Assembly (NCBI GenBank): GCA_026874595.1
Contig: CM049315.1
Location: 77,598,401-77,662,400 of the forward strand
Direction: 5' to 3'
Origin: Sipunculus nudus
Taxonomy: Eukaryota > Annelida > Sipuncula > Golfingiida > Sipunculidae
Length of the DNA: 64,000 nt
Shown: piece after piece, positions 51,001 to 60,297 of the stretch
How positions within the stretch are numbered: the first letter of the stretch is position 1
Layout of the letters: each line of letters opens with the position of its first letter
Notes under the pieces: generated by a model
Database searches by the model: none
The model's input: the letters and a program-made list of their open reading frames with translations, nothing else
What the model was told of the DNA's origin: nothing
Program-made: the position numbers and the translations under genes

Positions 51001-52199
51001 TATTACATCAGTATTATACGAATAACTCTTTTGGTTTAAAGATTTAAAAAATTTAAGCAATATTGTAATGTTTTACAACATTCACAATATCAAGCAACCA
51101 GTGTGCTTTTAAGAATTTCATTAACTTAAAATACATACAAATACTTCAATATTCTTTCGCATTTAGCTTAGATTGGGTTCCGCTATGAATTTAATTGACC
51201 CTTCTCAAAATCTAATTCTCTTTCTCGGCCTAAACAGTACCTGTGCCCAGGGGCTTACCATGGGGGCCTAATAATAACCGCTGTTTGAAACTTTATTCAT
51301 GAACTGTGTTTTATTGTATCGTTTCAGAGAAAAGGGTGCTCCATGGAAAAACAAGTTGATTATGAAGGTATGAGAACATGAACACTTTCATCTAATACTT
51401 ATAAAAAAGTTGGTTTACGTTTGTATTCAGTGCTCTCTGGCACCGCGTTGCCTTTACACCGTGCTAAACTTCATTTTAGAGGTAATTGTTCTCGCAGTGA
51501 CCTTGCCGATATGAGAATGAATAAGTTTTAATGTACACATCATTTTGAGTGATTTTTTGCCTGTTTTTTTTAAATTGCGGGGCGGTTACACCGAAAAACA
51601 GCCGAACTCCCTTCGGCAAAGACCTGAATGCATGAGTACACAGGCGCTTGATTCCCTATTTATAATAAAGTCTTCATATCTCCAATGTTCTTAGAGATAC
51701 TACGACGAAATTACGTCAAACGATCCAATAATAAAACGGTAATACTGCGTTACCACTCGTAATTTGACAAGGTTGGCAACTCAGCCAAAACCGTTCGTGC
51801 GATAATGAGGGAAGTTTCGTTCTCGACCCACTTATACTCGTTTTATCTTCCTTTTATCGTAATCCATATGATCGTTCGTTACTACGGGAGTGACAAATTT
51901 AAATCCATTTAATTTCTATTGTTTTCAATCATCAATACAAGCTACTTGGATAAACTTTTTTTTGGTAATGTCTGAATTTCGACGTCGTCCATTCCAAACG
52001 GTGGCGGGAGCGGCCTTCGTTGACAGGTTAGTAATGCACAGTGGCATGACATTACGTGACCAATCTTGAATGGCCGCCGTCGAACGGTTTTGCCAACCTG
52101 GTACATTATCATTTTATGTAACTGTCTGTAAAATAATATCTTTAACCTTTCTTCCTTATTTCTTCTGTCTTTGTAGCAAATCTACCATACCTGAGCTGA
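30107..52199 (+). CDS. CA10: Carbonic anhydrase-related protein, CA10/CA11-like (10-exon gene)
   Basis: Ten exons (joined length 963 nt) give 320 residues; human CA10 is about 328. Exons: 30107-30170, 33723-33770, 41512-41651, 42176-42376, 46528-46623, 47342-47408, 48161-48315, 50549-50677, 51328-51367, 52177-52199. All introns are GT-AG and all phases agree. Residues 1 to about 21 form a signal peptide; residues 27-300 are the alpha-CA fold. In CA II numbering, His94 is Val (residue 125), His96 is kept (127), His119 is Gln (153) and the shuttle His64 is Arg (94), so zinc binding and catalysis should be absent. Cys52 and Cys238 match the conserved disulfide of extracellular CAs. N-glycosylation sites are at Asn109 (NIT) and Asn164 (NQT). 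The block WIIMNKPVYIT (244-254) is a CA10/CA11 signature. Vertebrate CA10/CA11 are secreted ligands of neurexins; a neural role here is inferred by homology. The C-terminal tail after Cys304 is divergent. Confidence 0.92.
30308..30630 (-). mobile_element. MITE of the GCCTCCGCCAGGAGG family, in intron 1
   Basis: Minus-strand start near 30630 (TTGCTTCTGCCTAGAGGGCG), TG-rich block, and end CTTGCATTCCTTAG near 30311. Diverged from the 7146 copy but with the same order of blocks. Confidence 0.65.
32330..32837 (+). mobile_element. Intact TTAA-flanked MITE (508 bp), in intron 1
   Basis: Left end TTAAAGGGGCCCGATCACC, right end TTATGTCCCTTTAA. This uninterrupted copy defines the element and shows what the LINE split at 4541-6681. 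No open reading frame of note. Confidence 0.8.
33343..33627 (+). mobile_element. MITE of the GCCTCCGCCAGGAGG family, in intron 1
   Basis: Starts GCCTCTGCCAGGAAGGCATG and ends GCGGAGGCCTGTATTACTTGGAATG, about 95 bp upstream of exon 2. Co-linear with the 7146 copy. Confidence 0.75.
33723..33770 (+). CDS. CA10: CA10-like exon 2 (48-nt microexon)
   Basis: Encodes residues 22-37 (ASGATWSEWWSYSGIS) and the first base of Gly38. The WWSY block matches the WWAY block at the start of mature vertebrate CA10. Acceptor TTTTGCAG|CT, donor TTTCAG|GTAAGA. Both borders are phase 1, so skipping it would keep the frame. Confidence 0.85.
34716..34899. mobile_element. Mariner/pogo-type MITE (184 bp) with TA target site, in intron 2
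   Basis: Left end CAGTGGAACCTCGTTGTGTC and right end, read in reverse, CAGTGAAACCTCGTTGTGTC, flanked by TA on both sides (34714-34715, 34900-34901). CAGTG ends with AACCTCG and a TA duplication are typical of Tc1/mariner pogo/Tigger non-autonomous elements. Confidence 0.88.
35034..35365 (+). mobile_element. MITE with GCGCAGA.TC.GACTCACA end, right-truncated, in intron 2
   Basis: Left end CTGCGCAGACTCGGACTCACA. Co-linear with the reverse complement of 28986-29319 up to GAGACAAGTAGTCCCGGCCG; the right inverted repeat is missing. Confidence 0.7.
36466..36493. repeat. (TA)n microsatellite in intron 2
   Basis: Pure TA repeat of about 14 units. Confidence 0.9.
37506..37869 (-). mobile_element. 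tRNA-derived SINE (minus strand), in intron 2
   Basis: Minus-strand box B GAGTTCAAATCTC near 37820, body CACGGTCGGCCCC and GCAGGCTTCATGGG, CTGCAGATGTACTTA, and 3' end AATGGAGGCAGTTAACTC in + orientation. Flanked by TAATTTTT (37498-37505 and 37870-37877). Box A is degraded. Confidence 0.85.
41202..41246. repeat. (TA)n microsatellite in intron 2
   Basis: Pure TA repeat, about 110 bp from the minus-strand hammerhead-like motif. Confidence 0.9.
41354..41401 (-). ncRNA. Hammerhead-like ribozyme motif, type I, minus strand
   Basis: On the minus strand: stem I TCAC (41401-41398) pairs with GTGA (41357-41354). The core reads CTGTCGA (41397-41391), with one damaging change at position 6. Stem II is TGCA/TGCA, then GAAA (41371-41368), stem III CT/AG with loop AATT, then TA as cleavage dinucleotide. 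Same layout as the 17.8-18.0 kb motifs. Probably inactive. It lies about 110 bp upstream of exon 3, antisense to the gene. Confidence 0.45.
41512..41651 (+). CDS. CA10: CA10-like exon 3
   Basis: Encodes residues 38-84, including GPDYWGRINAKWWLCANGKH and QSPVNI, the alpha-CA N-terminal signature (SPVNI). Cys52 corresponds to the disulfide Cys of extracellular CAs. The acceptor GGTCAG has a weak pyrimidine tract; donor AAG|GTGAGC. Confidence 0.92.
42176..42376 (+). CDS. CA10: CA10-like exon 4 (altered zinc site)
   Basis: Encodes residues 85-151. MNTGR (90-94) replaces the shuttle His64 with Arg, as in CA10. EIVIHFG (123-129) aligns with QFHFHWG: the first zinc His becomes Val, the second is kept. 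GSEHTIDG (138-145) is the conserved CA block. Asn109 lies in an N-glycosylation sequon, in the same place as one in vertebrate CA10. Acceptor TTTCAG, donor GAG|GTGAGA. Confidence 0.93.
42435..42472. repeat. (GA)n microsatellite in intron 4
   Basis: Pure GA repeat of about 19 units, 58 bp after the exon 4 donor. Confidence 0.95.
43798..44098. mobile_element. MITE with CACTCTA ends, in intron 4
   Basis: Left end CACTCTAACTGAAAAGGGTTCC, right end in reverse CACTCTAGACTTCCC. The interior has repeated GGTTCC and GGAACC blocks (AGGAACCTTTTATGGTTCC at 43859-43877). The end sequence matches the CACTCTA of the 2.5-kb element at 22091-24612. No clear target duplication. Confidence 0.6.
44897..44961. 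repeat. (TA)n microsatellite in intron 4
   Basis: TA repeat with one AAA break, followed by ATTGTACCAG, similar to the TTGTACCGG after the (TA)n at 18068-18140. Confidence 0.95.
45922..46290 (+). mobile_element. tRNA-derived SINE, diverged copy, in intron 4
   Basis: Box A-like TTGGTTGAGCACAAGGG, box B GAGTTCGAATCTA (45959-45971), body GGTGAGATTTGTCACAGTAGGCCCC, CACTCACAAATGAATGCGC, CTGCAGACATATA, and 3' end GCGCGGTTACCTCCATCC. Older than the 61653 copy. Confidence 0.78.
46528..46623 (+). CDS. CA10: CA10-like exon 5
   Basis: Encodes residues 152-183. IQIVCYN aligns with LHLVHWN: the third zinc His becomes Gln (153), the change known in CA10/CA11. The acceptor is TTCTTAG at 46527; a second CAG six bases on would remove Ile-Gln, but alignment favours the first. 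Asn164 is a glycosylation sequon (NQT). Donor CAG|GTAAGT. Confidence 0.92.
47342..47408 (+). CDS. CA10: CA10-like exon 6
   Basis: Encodes residues 184-205 (LGEKPNIELDRIAQHLSG, then VRYK) and one base of Asn206. Corresponds to the loop and helix before the ITYK block in vertebrate CA10. Acceptor CTCGGCAG, donor AAAA|GTAAGT. Confidence 0.88.
48004..48038. repeat. (TA)n microsatellite in intron 6
   Basis: Pure TA repeat about 120 bp upstream of exon 7. Confidence 0.9.
48161..48315 (+). CDS. CA10: CA10-like exon 7 (active-site wall and family signature)
   Basis: Encodes residues 206-257. LLPETEHYVTYEGSLTWPGC matches the [20 protein letters not shown] region of vertebrate CA10. Thr234 equals the gatekeeper Thr199 and Cys238 the second disulfide Cys. 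WIIMNKPVYIT follows. Acceptor TTTTTTTTCAG, donor CAG|GTAAGT. Confidence 0.94.
50549..50677 (+). CDS. CA10: CA10-like exon 8
   Basis: Encodes residues 258-300, starting IEQLQLLMQGEE and including NNRPAQQLHDRTIRTNINF, which matches the NFRPVQPLNNRCIRTNINF block of CA10. Acceptor ACTTTCAG, donor GCA|GTAAGT. Reading through the donor would add about 20 codons before a stop at 50738. Confidence 0.93.
50741..50758. repeat. Short (TA)n tract in intron 8
   Basis: Nine TA units just after the read-through stop of exon 8. Confidence 0.8.
51328..51367 (+). CDS. CA10: CA10-like exon 9
   Basis: 40 nt encoding residues 301-313 (RKGCSMEKQVDYE) plus one base. Cys304 sits where vertebrate CA10 has a C-terminal Cys (GKDC). 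Acceptor GTTTCAG, donor GAAG|GTATGA. Confidence 0.75.
51768..52102. mobile_element. MITE with AGGTTGGCAA ends, in intron 9
   Basis: Left end AGGTTGGCAACTCAGCCAAAACCGTTCG and right end, in reverse, AGGTTGGCAAAACCGTTCG form an inverted repeat with a small gap. It ends 75 bp before exon 10. Confidence 0.65.
52177..52199 (+). CDS. CA10: CA10-like exon 10 (last codons)
   Basis: Codes for the end of Ala314 and NLPYLS, then TGA at 52197-52199. Acceptor TCTTTGTAG follows a good pyrimidine tract. The tail is not conserved with vertebrates, so this exon rests on the splice signals and frame. Confidence 0.6.
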
Positions 52200-52640
52200 T
52201 AGACCTATACTGTATCCCACGTCTGACTGAAGATTTTCTCGATTGATGCTAATATTGTGCCAAAGGACAACAGATTAATTTAACACAACAATGGCGATCA
52301 CTGTTTCGATCAGGTGACCACATCTCTATCTGTCGACAGGATTGTATGGTTCTTCTCTCACATTTTTATGCGGAATTTATTCGTAAGAGCAATAAGCAGG
52401 ATGGATTTTCAGATGAAAGCGAAACTTTACCGGATAAACCGTAAAACTGAAATGGTAAATATCATCCTCTCTTCAAAGATATCGATTGATTTAAATTTTC
52501 AAGCGCCTTCAGCACAAACTCAACGGAAAGAGTCAAGAGTTAATTATGCTTTGTTCGACTCTTTTCAGGAGGCATAATGTGCCGAGGAAATGGTATTTCG
52601 CCAGACCGGATGTGTACTTCGGTATCTGAAACAATAAAAC
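52200..52640 (+). other. Probable 3' UTR of the CA10-like gene
   Basis: Follows the stop codon. The first AATAAA is at 52633-52638; further ones are at 53280-53285 and 53381-53386, past a MITE. Which is used cannot be told. No other gene is seen. Confidence 0.4.
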
Positions 52641-52704
52641 GAAACACTGATGCTACCGATAAATGTTGATGAAGACCTTCCTAAGAGCTAGCATTCTTGC
52701 TTTT

Positions 52705-53064
52705 GGTTGCGCAGAGACCTTGTTTCAGCGGGCTTTCTGGCTTGCTATATCATGATTTTGAACAAGCGCGCATGTGACGGGCGCGAAATTGTTACGGCCA
52801 ATCAAATCTCTAGTTAAAATAGAAAACAGTACACATACGCTTTAACAACAAGAATACATCCAAAGGAAACTCGAAAGGTTTACAATCCTTAGTGTGATTG
52901 GTCAGATTTTCCATTGCGTCTCCATAGCGACGGTTGGTCTAAAAATAGTTTTGCCGCCGCGTAGACGTGCCCCCACGCGAGAAACCTGATTGGTCCAATT
53001 TGTTTGTTTATCATCATGAAATAGCACGCCGAGGGGCTCGCTGAAACAAGGTCTCTGCTCAACC
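52705..53064. mobile_element. MITE with perfect 20-bp inverted ends
   Basis: GCAGAGACCTTGTTTCAGCG at 52711-52730 and its exact reverse complement at 53039-53058. The match extends outward to GGTTG with one mismatch. About 360 bp, no coding capacity, no clear target duplication. It lies just after the first poly(A) signal of the CA10-like gene. Confidence 0.75.
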
Positions 53065-56000
53065 GGAAAATGCGCCTTGCAAGATATCGGCTCGCACATC
53101 AGATGTCAATGGACATACCGTTATTACCACTAACGTGACGTGTACGCCATTCATGGGATACGAAATAAGTGTTTTCTAAGAATGTTTACACAATATGGAA
53201 GAGGAACTTTTGTGTCCCAGATCATTTAGTGTCACGGGAGCATTTCATATGACGGTCGAGTGTGGAGTTTCCGCTCTGTAATAAAGAATCATATTGTACC
53301 ATGATTTGTATTATATGTGGATGAAACAAGTATCATATAAAAATTCTTAAGAAGAAAGATACCAATCATTTATCATTGTGAATAAAGCACATTTTATCAT
53401 AATGTACTCTTGTTTTTTTTTTCTGTAAACTTTATAAACACCTGTTTTTTTAATGGGAACTCCATTACATATCGCTTTATTTTAACATTTGCCCTAATCC
53501 TAAACGTGATCACGGCACTGACATATATATTTCTATATATACGACATATAATCATTGCATATCATTGTGGGCACTTAATATAATAGAATAAAGAAAGTGG
53601 GTTAGGAGGGGGTTTCGATTCATCCTCCTACTATAATTTACGGATTAGGGCGCGGTCACCTTCAAAGTGTTTCTCCGGCTTCTTCATGGAAGATAAAGGT
53701 TTAGTGGCCAACAAAAAACTCTGAGTACTTTCCTGTTGCATTCCTCATCAAACCCTGACCTCCCAAAATTGTCGAAATCACTCATGAGAGTTAGCATTTT
53801 GCGCACAGACTAAATCCCAGATGTCGGAATTAATGGTATAACTATAGCATAATATAACAGAGAAATAGAACAGGGTTAGGAGGAAGGGTATTTGTTCGAA
53901 AATTATTTTGACCCATGCATAAATGGAGCAAAATCGAAGGACTTTCCACAGGTTTTTATTGGAATGATTATATAAAGCATGTCCCTGATGTACCCTTACT
54001 AGAGAATTCCACTTAGATCATGCTGATGCCGAATTCAACCAAAACCAACCTAATCAATTTCGTCAACTGAATTAAGCGCAATCCCCTTTAATGCATGAAC
54101 CTGTTCAAAATCTCAACCAAAGCAATTCCTATGGACTGTTATGGTGAAATCCTAACACAAGAGAAATTCAAGTAAAGCGAATATAATGACAAGTAAACTC
54201 TAATTCTTGAATGGTACTTCAAAACCCTGAGAAATAAACAGGCCCTTAACCAGTTGCCGGTAAATCGATACTGTGCGGTTCGGGTTTTACAATATACATC
54301 TGCCTATAGTCGTTGGATATTGCAAAATAATTCTCAGGATGGGTTTATTACTCGGGAACGCAGCTGATTCATAGCATTTACCGCTACACAGAATCCTATC
54401 TCGTTCCCTCTAACGACATCCACAAGATTATACGAGAGGAAACACGGTTTCTGTGTAGTTGCCATGAAAACACACTTCCTGTAAAAGTTGAAATTTTGGC
54501 AATCGTAAATATTCCTTGATACGTTATTAATGTACTTTATATTTGGTATTGTGCATCGAATAGAGGTTTACCGTCAGAATGTTCGAAATTGCCATAAAAT
54601 TTCCAACTGTCTGCAGAGTTTCTATGATTTTAATTCTTGTATATTTTACATTTGAAATTTGAAAATTCCAAAGAACAACTTATAAACATTCTCACGGACT
54701 ATTGATATTCTCATTTCCCGATTGTACAATTTCAAAAAACCTTAGGTGTAACTGCTTTAAAAAGCTAATCAAGGTAACGATAAAAACAATTAAAAATTCA
54801 ACATTTCAAGGTAAGGTTTATTATATAAGATCAGGTTTAATAAGATAAAGTAAGATCAGATCTACGCTCTTTCAATGTCTCAATTTTTATCTAAAAACGG
54901 GTATCTCGCAGCAAATAGCAAATCTTATTATGGAAAGGTATAAAAAAATACGTTTGGCGATACAAGGGAGCTGAAACATCTGCTATATTCTTTATTTCCT
55001 CTCTGATGTTTTAACTGCTGAATATTTTCGATCATATTTTGCCATACTACAGATTTAGTATTATAGCTGCCCTACAGGAGGCCCCATATTCCGTTCGGAC
55101 GGCCAATAAAAAAAATCCTTCATATTATATCATTTTTTATTTTACAAGCTAAGCCAGAACAACACACATTTCGAATATCAACAACCCTCAAACGTGTTTA
55201 TTTGCTCTCCCTTGTATATTTTTTATTCAACGGTATGCAATTGTTTCACAATACGTTTTGAAATCCCGTTTTGATAAAATGAGTTCTGGTTTTATTCCTC
55301 AGACTTAATTAAAGCTTCCACATAATTTATTCAGCTTTTTTTATACAAAAACCGCAGAAATTTCAATGCAAGGTATTTATTGTTCAAGGGTGAAACATAA
55401 AAGAGTGATTGTTGGTTTGTTTAGCTTCCGGGCGGTATAATCAGTCTGTTATGCGGTAGTTCTGCTGCTGCACGCGGCTTGTACAGTGTTAATGGCGGTC
55501 GTGCTGTGGGTGTTAACAGGCTAAAGACAATATATGTTGCGGACCAGGAAGCCCCCTTCAGCAGCTGACGATATAAGTCTTGCTGGCGGCAGACAGATAA
55601 AACACAGTTAAAGTTCCCCGGTCATAGCAGCCTGGTTACACTGAGGAAGCAGGGACATTTTTCAGGCGGGACAGGACAACATTGATGTTACAAATTGCAT
55701 CAACAGTGTCACCAAAGACATACACTGACAGTGGAATGTCCTATAATAGTCAGAAGCCATTCGTTCCTCTGCTCACTTTGTGGCAGAGAGGTCCCCGCTT
55801 CAAAGGCTTAGACTAACACTCCACGGTCAGCATGGCAGACTGACCAACTTTACTCTCGGCACCAACATTCTATTGGTCTATTGTTTGGGAATATATCTGG
55901 GGAAAAATAGCCAATAAGTGGGCCATACGATAACCTGAACATGTGTATATTACGTTCTAGAGGTGTTATGGTACTTTCACGGTATAAAATGGCACAACAT

Positions 56001-56634
56001 TTTAATTTATATGGAAATAAGAAATCAGTTCATATTGATATATAATCTTCATATTCAACTATGATGTCGAAAATTATTTTTATGAAATAATCTGCATTGT
56101 TTATAATAGTATTTTACGCATATGGGATTTCCACGGGGGCAAGGTGATATTGGCTTGGTCGACCCAGTTGAACTGGAGTCGGTTCTGGTGGATATCGTTT
56201 CCACAGCCATTTCGCAAAATAATGTCAAATATTTCATGATTCATTAACAACAAATAGAAAATGTCCCCCTTAGGACACAAACTGCATCGTTCCCGAAAGA
56301 TGAAGGCAAAAAAGGGGACATATTCGAGACTTCGTCACAGAGGAGTTTTTTACCACCACAGTTAATAATAATCTAGCTGGTATAAATTAATTAAATATTG
56401 TGATAGTGCCCTGCCATATGGATGATTATATAAATACGAGGACTACAAGAAATCGTAGAATTTTGTGTGCTTCAGCCACTTCGTACATAAACAATAAGCT
56501 AGGCACCCAGAAACCCCAAGTTAATTTTAAAACCTGCCAAGATTTTATATAAAAGGTTATGTAAAAATGTAATCACTTCCATCGAAATCTGTACCTCAAT
56601 GAGGAAGGATGTAGCTCTGATGCATCATGTTTCA

Positions 56635-56692
<58 letters not shown>

Positions 56693-56717
56693 GTTAAATG
56701 CTTGCTCAACTAAGAAT
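53065..56717. other. Intergenic stretch without recognised gene
   Basis: No supported coding sequence or bounded repeat, apart from a (TA)n tract at 56637-56689. Confidence 0.35.
56637..56689. repeat. (TA)n microsatellite
   Basis: Pure TA repeat of about 26 units. Confidence 0.95.
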
Positions 56718-56935
56718 TATATACATCTGCAGAATTCAATTCCAGTTTCGGACTACGTGACAGGGGCTTACACGCGATAACCCCCGAAAGGTTCACTCGT
56801 GTGTGAGGGGGACACGATTGCTGGGCACATTTTACGCATTATGCCTGGGTATGGGCCGATCGTGAAAATCTAACTGTCTCGGTTAAGATTCCGTCTCTGT
56901 GCTTCAAGGGCTGGAAGGCATACCTGAAACCCGTA
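56718..56935 (-). mobile_element. SINE fragment (minus strand)
   Basis: Keeps TACATCTGCAGAATTC, TTTCGGACTACGTGACAGGG, CCGAAAGGTTCACTCGTGTGTGAG and GGGCCGATCGTGAAAATCT in the order seen in the minus-strand SINE at 19731-20151. Internal deletions and a degraded head. Confidence 0.7.
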
Positions 56936-57164
56936 ACAATAAATGCACATTTAAAACACCCTACTTGATATAAAAATTCGTGAGTGTATCTTTATTATCA
57001 GATTTTAGAAAACAAAAGATATTGATGCGATTGAATGTATTGGATTGAAATCATTAATTTGAATGCGTATGAAGTTAAAGTCAATCTATGTGTGAAGAGA
57101 TGGTTGGTGCTCAACTGGTCTGGTGAGATGGCGCTTCGTGCGTGGCCATGAATCGGCCGATGAA

Positions 57165-57600
57165 ATTGCGCCGAATATGAGAAAGTTAACCGTAACAGAT
57201 CCTAAGAGACGAGCACAAGAAATGTGGGAAAATTGACCGAAAAAAAAAACCTTAAGGCAATATTGCACCGAATATAAGAAATTCTGCCTTAAAACCACTT
57301 TGGGAATATTTCACCGAATATACGAATTCTACTAAAAGAAACTTACAGACAATATCGCTCCGAATATACTACTAGGTTAAAAACCCTGAAACAATAATAT
57401 GAGAAAATCTACCGAAAAAAAAGAATACAAAACGCTGAATGTGGAGAAAATCAACCGAAAATCTCCATCACAAGAGAAAACACCCCGAGACAATAAGGCG
57501 CCGATATGAAGAACTTTACCTAAAAAAACATTAAGACAATACCGCGCCGAAAAAAAAAATCTACAAAAAAAGACTAAGACAATATTGCTTGTTGAAACAG
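57165..57600 (+). repeat. Degenerate tandem repeat, about 45-48 bp unit
   Basis: Blocks like GC(G/A)CCGAATAT(G/A)AGAAA, then ..CTACC, an A-run, and AAGACAATAT recur near 57168, 57263, 57311, 57357, 57500 and 57543. Strongly diverged. Confidence 0.6.
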
Positions 57601-58436
57601 AGTAGCGAGTTGTTATCAAAATAACCATATGCAAGACCCCTTTCAATATAGAATAGCGTCCAATTCAAGCATTGCAGAAACTTATATCGGGTTTTCCATC
57701 TTGATTGTACTGAATCATAAAGTTTTTTCTTTCATTTATTATTCTAGTAGATCAATCTGTGCCCCAGGATACCTGGGAACCATGGACATACTCCTTATAT
57801 GCCCTAACTATAAAATGGTGATAATAACATCATCCAGTACACACACAGCCTACAGTACATGTGTATTTATAGGTATCGATTGACACAAGAGGAACAGAGG
57901 GGTGCGTCGGGTCGACGACTTAGGTAGACTTACAGCTGGTGTATTCTCGTTTACTCTATACCATGTCATGCTGTTGTAATAATGTTCTGGACTGCGTTCA
58001 CAGATTGAGTGAACTTATTATTTCCAGGTTTGGACGGTTTTCTACTCAACATTTCCACAATGATAATGCACTATTCCTAAGTTTTACGGTCCTTGTTAGG
58101 TGAATTACTTGATTCTTAAAGGCCTTCAAAATTTTAGTTACAAGCGGGTCGCAAGAATGGGGTTCTACATTAAAATGCATCAAATATGACAGAACAATTA
58201 TATAAAAAATATGCAGAGGCTGATGCTGGATTTAGCCCAGGAGGACTAATGACAAAGCCTTACAATGGGTCCCTAGGTCGGAAAAGAGGGGGGGGGGGGG
58301 GGGGGTCCAGGTCGCAAAAATTGGTTTGAAACCCTGAAACCTAGCGGAGGATATAAATGACATTTCACCAAAATCACAATATTATTTCATGATACGAGAC
58401 GATATATAACCATATAATGATATGATAATGACGGAA

Positions 58437-58491
<55 letters not shown>

Positions 58492-59299
58492 TATATATAT
58501 TAATCTTAATCTTAATAACACTTGTCTCTTTTATGACATCCCTATTGCTAGGTGACTTGCAGGAGACACGTATTCCTCATCAACATCTCGTTTGATGACA
58601 TCTCTGTATTACTTGGGTTTACTTAGTGCCGATACCTGATCCTCTGTGAGAACATCGCGGATAATTCAAATACAAAGGTTGACATGGCTTCACTGATTCA
58701 TGGCGTGAATAAAAGATGTCTGAACAAACAGGCAGAATACAACAAGGAACTAACTACCTGGCTTTTACCTGTCGAGTTTGAAGCAAGGCGTCCTTTTAGA
58801 GATTGAAATCTTAGGTTTGTATCTACGCATGTTTTCACATTCCGTAAGGTATTGTGTTATGTGCTCATATTTCACTTTCAATAAATATTGGCAATTTTAT
58901 GAAAGAACATCGTTTGCTCAGGTATTTAAATTTATTTTAAAAGAATTGACTGTATCGGAATCTTTTGAAACATAATGTCCCGTGTCCCACGATGATTTAC
59001 CTACTTTTTGCTGAGATAAGTGTCTTGTTACACAGTAGACAATGACAAATATCTATTAGAGTGTTTGCCCTAATTGACCTCGTATTGATCAGATTTCCTT
59101 CTCTTATAGTGCCTATACTGTTCCTGTGTTCCCCTGATGTGAGTACCCGCAGAGGAAAACAGGCTTAACTTTCAGCCGCATTTACATTACTGTGACATGT
59201 GCCAGGTGGTACTGTACGTACCGCCGAAATTATGCCTAATCGGGATGTCATTTGATGTCACAATTTCAGTATCTTAATAATATGTTTTTGCAAAATGAA
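57601..59299. other. Intergenic stretch without recognised gene
   Basis: Contains a poly-G run (58287-58306) and a (TA)n tract (58440-58488). No supported gene. Confidence 0.4.
58440..58488. repeat. (TA)n microsatellite
   Basis: Pure TA repeat of about 24 units. Confidence 0.95.
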
Positions 59300-59938
59300 T
59301 CTTTACGAACTACCCCAGACTGCGCCATTTAAGCCTAAATTTTCAAAAAAGTTTATCCATTATGAGAGATTTTCCCTATACACAACCTACCTTTGCCCCC
59401 CTCCCCCCGGCCCCTATAACTTCGAGTCCGCCCGTGCATAGATCTGGTAAGGCGCCAGTGGGACATGTATAGCGGTATAGCGAGTTCCACTACGGTACTT
59501 ACCGCAGCCCGCACAATAACTTGAGGTCATCAGGATACATCGAGGTGCCATCAAGACACACCGGGCTGACATCAGGACACATCGAGGGTTGGCATCAGGA
59601 CACATCGGTGTGACATCAGGACATATCAGTTTGACATCAGGTCACATCGGGGTGACATCGGGTCATATCAGTTTGACATCAGGACACATCCTTTACGAAA
59701 TACCCCGGACTGCGCCGTTGAAGCCTAAATTTTCAAAAAAGTTTATCCGCCATGAGAGGGTTTGCCTACACACAATCTACATTCGCAACAACCCCCCCCC
59801 CCCCCCTATAACTTCAAGTCCGCCCATGCATACATCTGGTAAGGCGCCAGTGCGACATGTATAGGCTTAATCACGGCTGTAGCGAGGTCCACTACGGTAC
59901 TTACCGCAGCCCGCACAATATCTTGAGGTCCGAACGGC
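59300..59938 (+). repeat. Direct duplication (about 230 bp) around a small 21-bp array
   Basis: Segment 59300-59525 (CTTTACGAACTACCCCAGAC to CACAATAACTTGAGGTC) is repeated at 59690-59938 with small changes (CTTTACGAAATACCCCGGAC to CACAATATCTTGAGGTC). Between them, 59526-59690 holds about eight 21-bp units that match the head of the larger array at 60298. Confidence 0.88.
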
Positions 59939-60297
59939 GCCTATGTCTTAACATATTACGTTTAGAATAATTTATATTACTTAATTAGGTTTAAGGTTCC
60001 AGCTCTATCCACAGTTACGGAGCAATAAGATGAAGAGGAGAAAGGGTTTTAGATTATGAAGATTCTGGAACAGACCACCGGCTAGTGACAACGGTTTGAG
60101 AAAGAAACAAAGGGGAAAGGAGTCCCATGACGTCATAAGCATGGTTGATGCCGGGTTAACAACAGTAGGGGCTTGCGCTCATTTGAATCCTGCTTTTTAA
60201 AATAATTCACATCGTAAGATCTTTTTTTCTCAACGAAGCCTGCCCTGGTCCATCCCTACTAAAATCCTCCTCAACCCTAGCAAACCTTCGCTAACAT

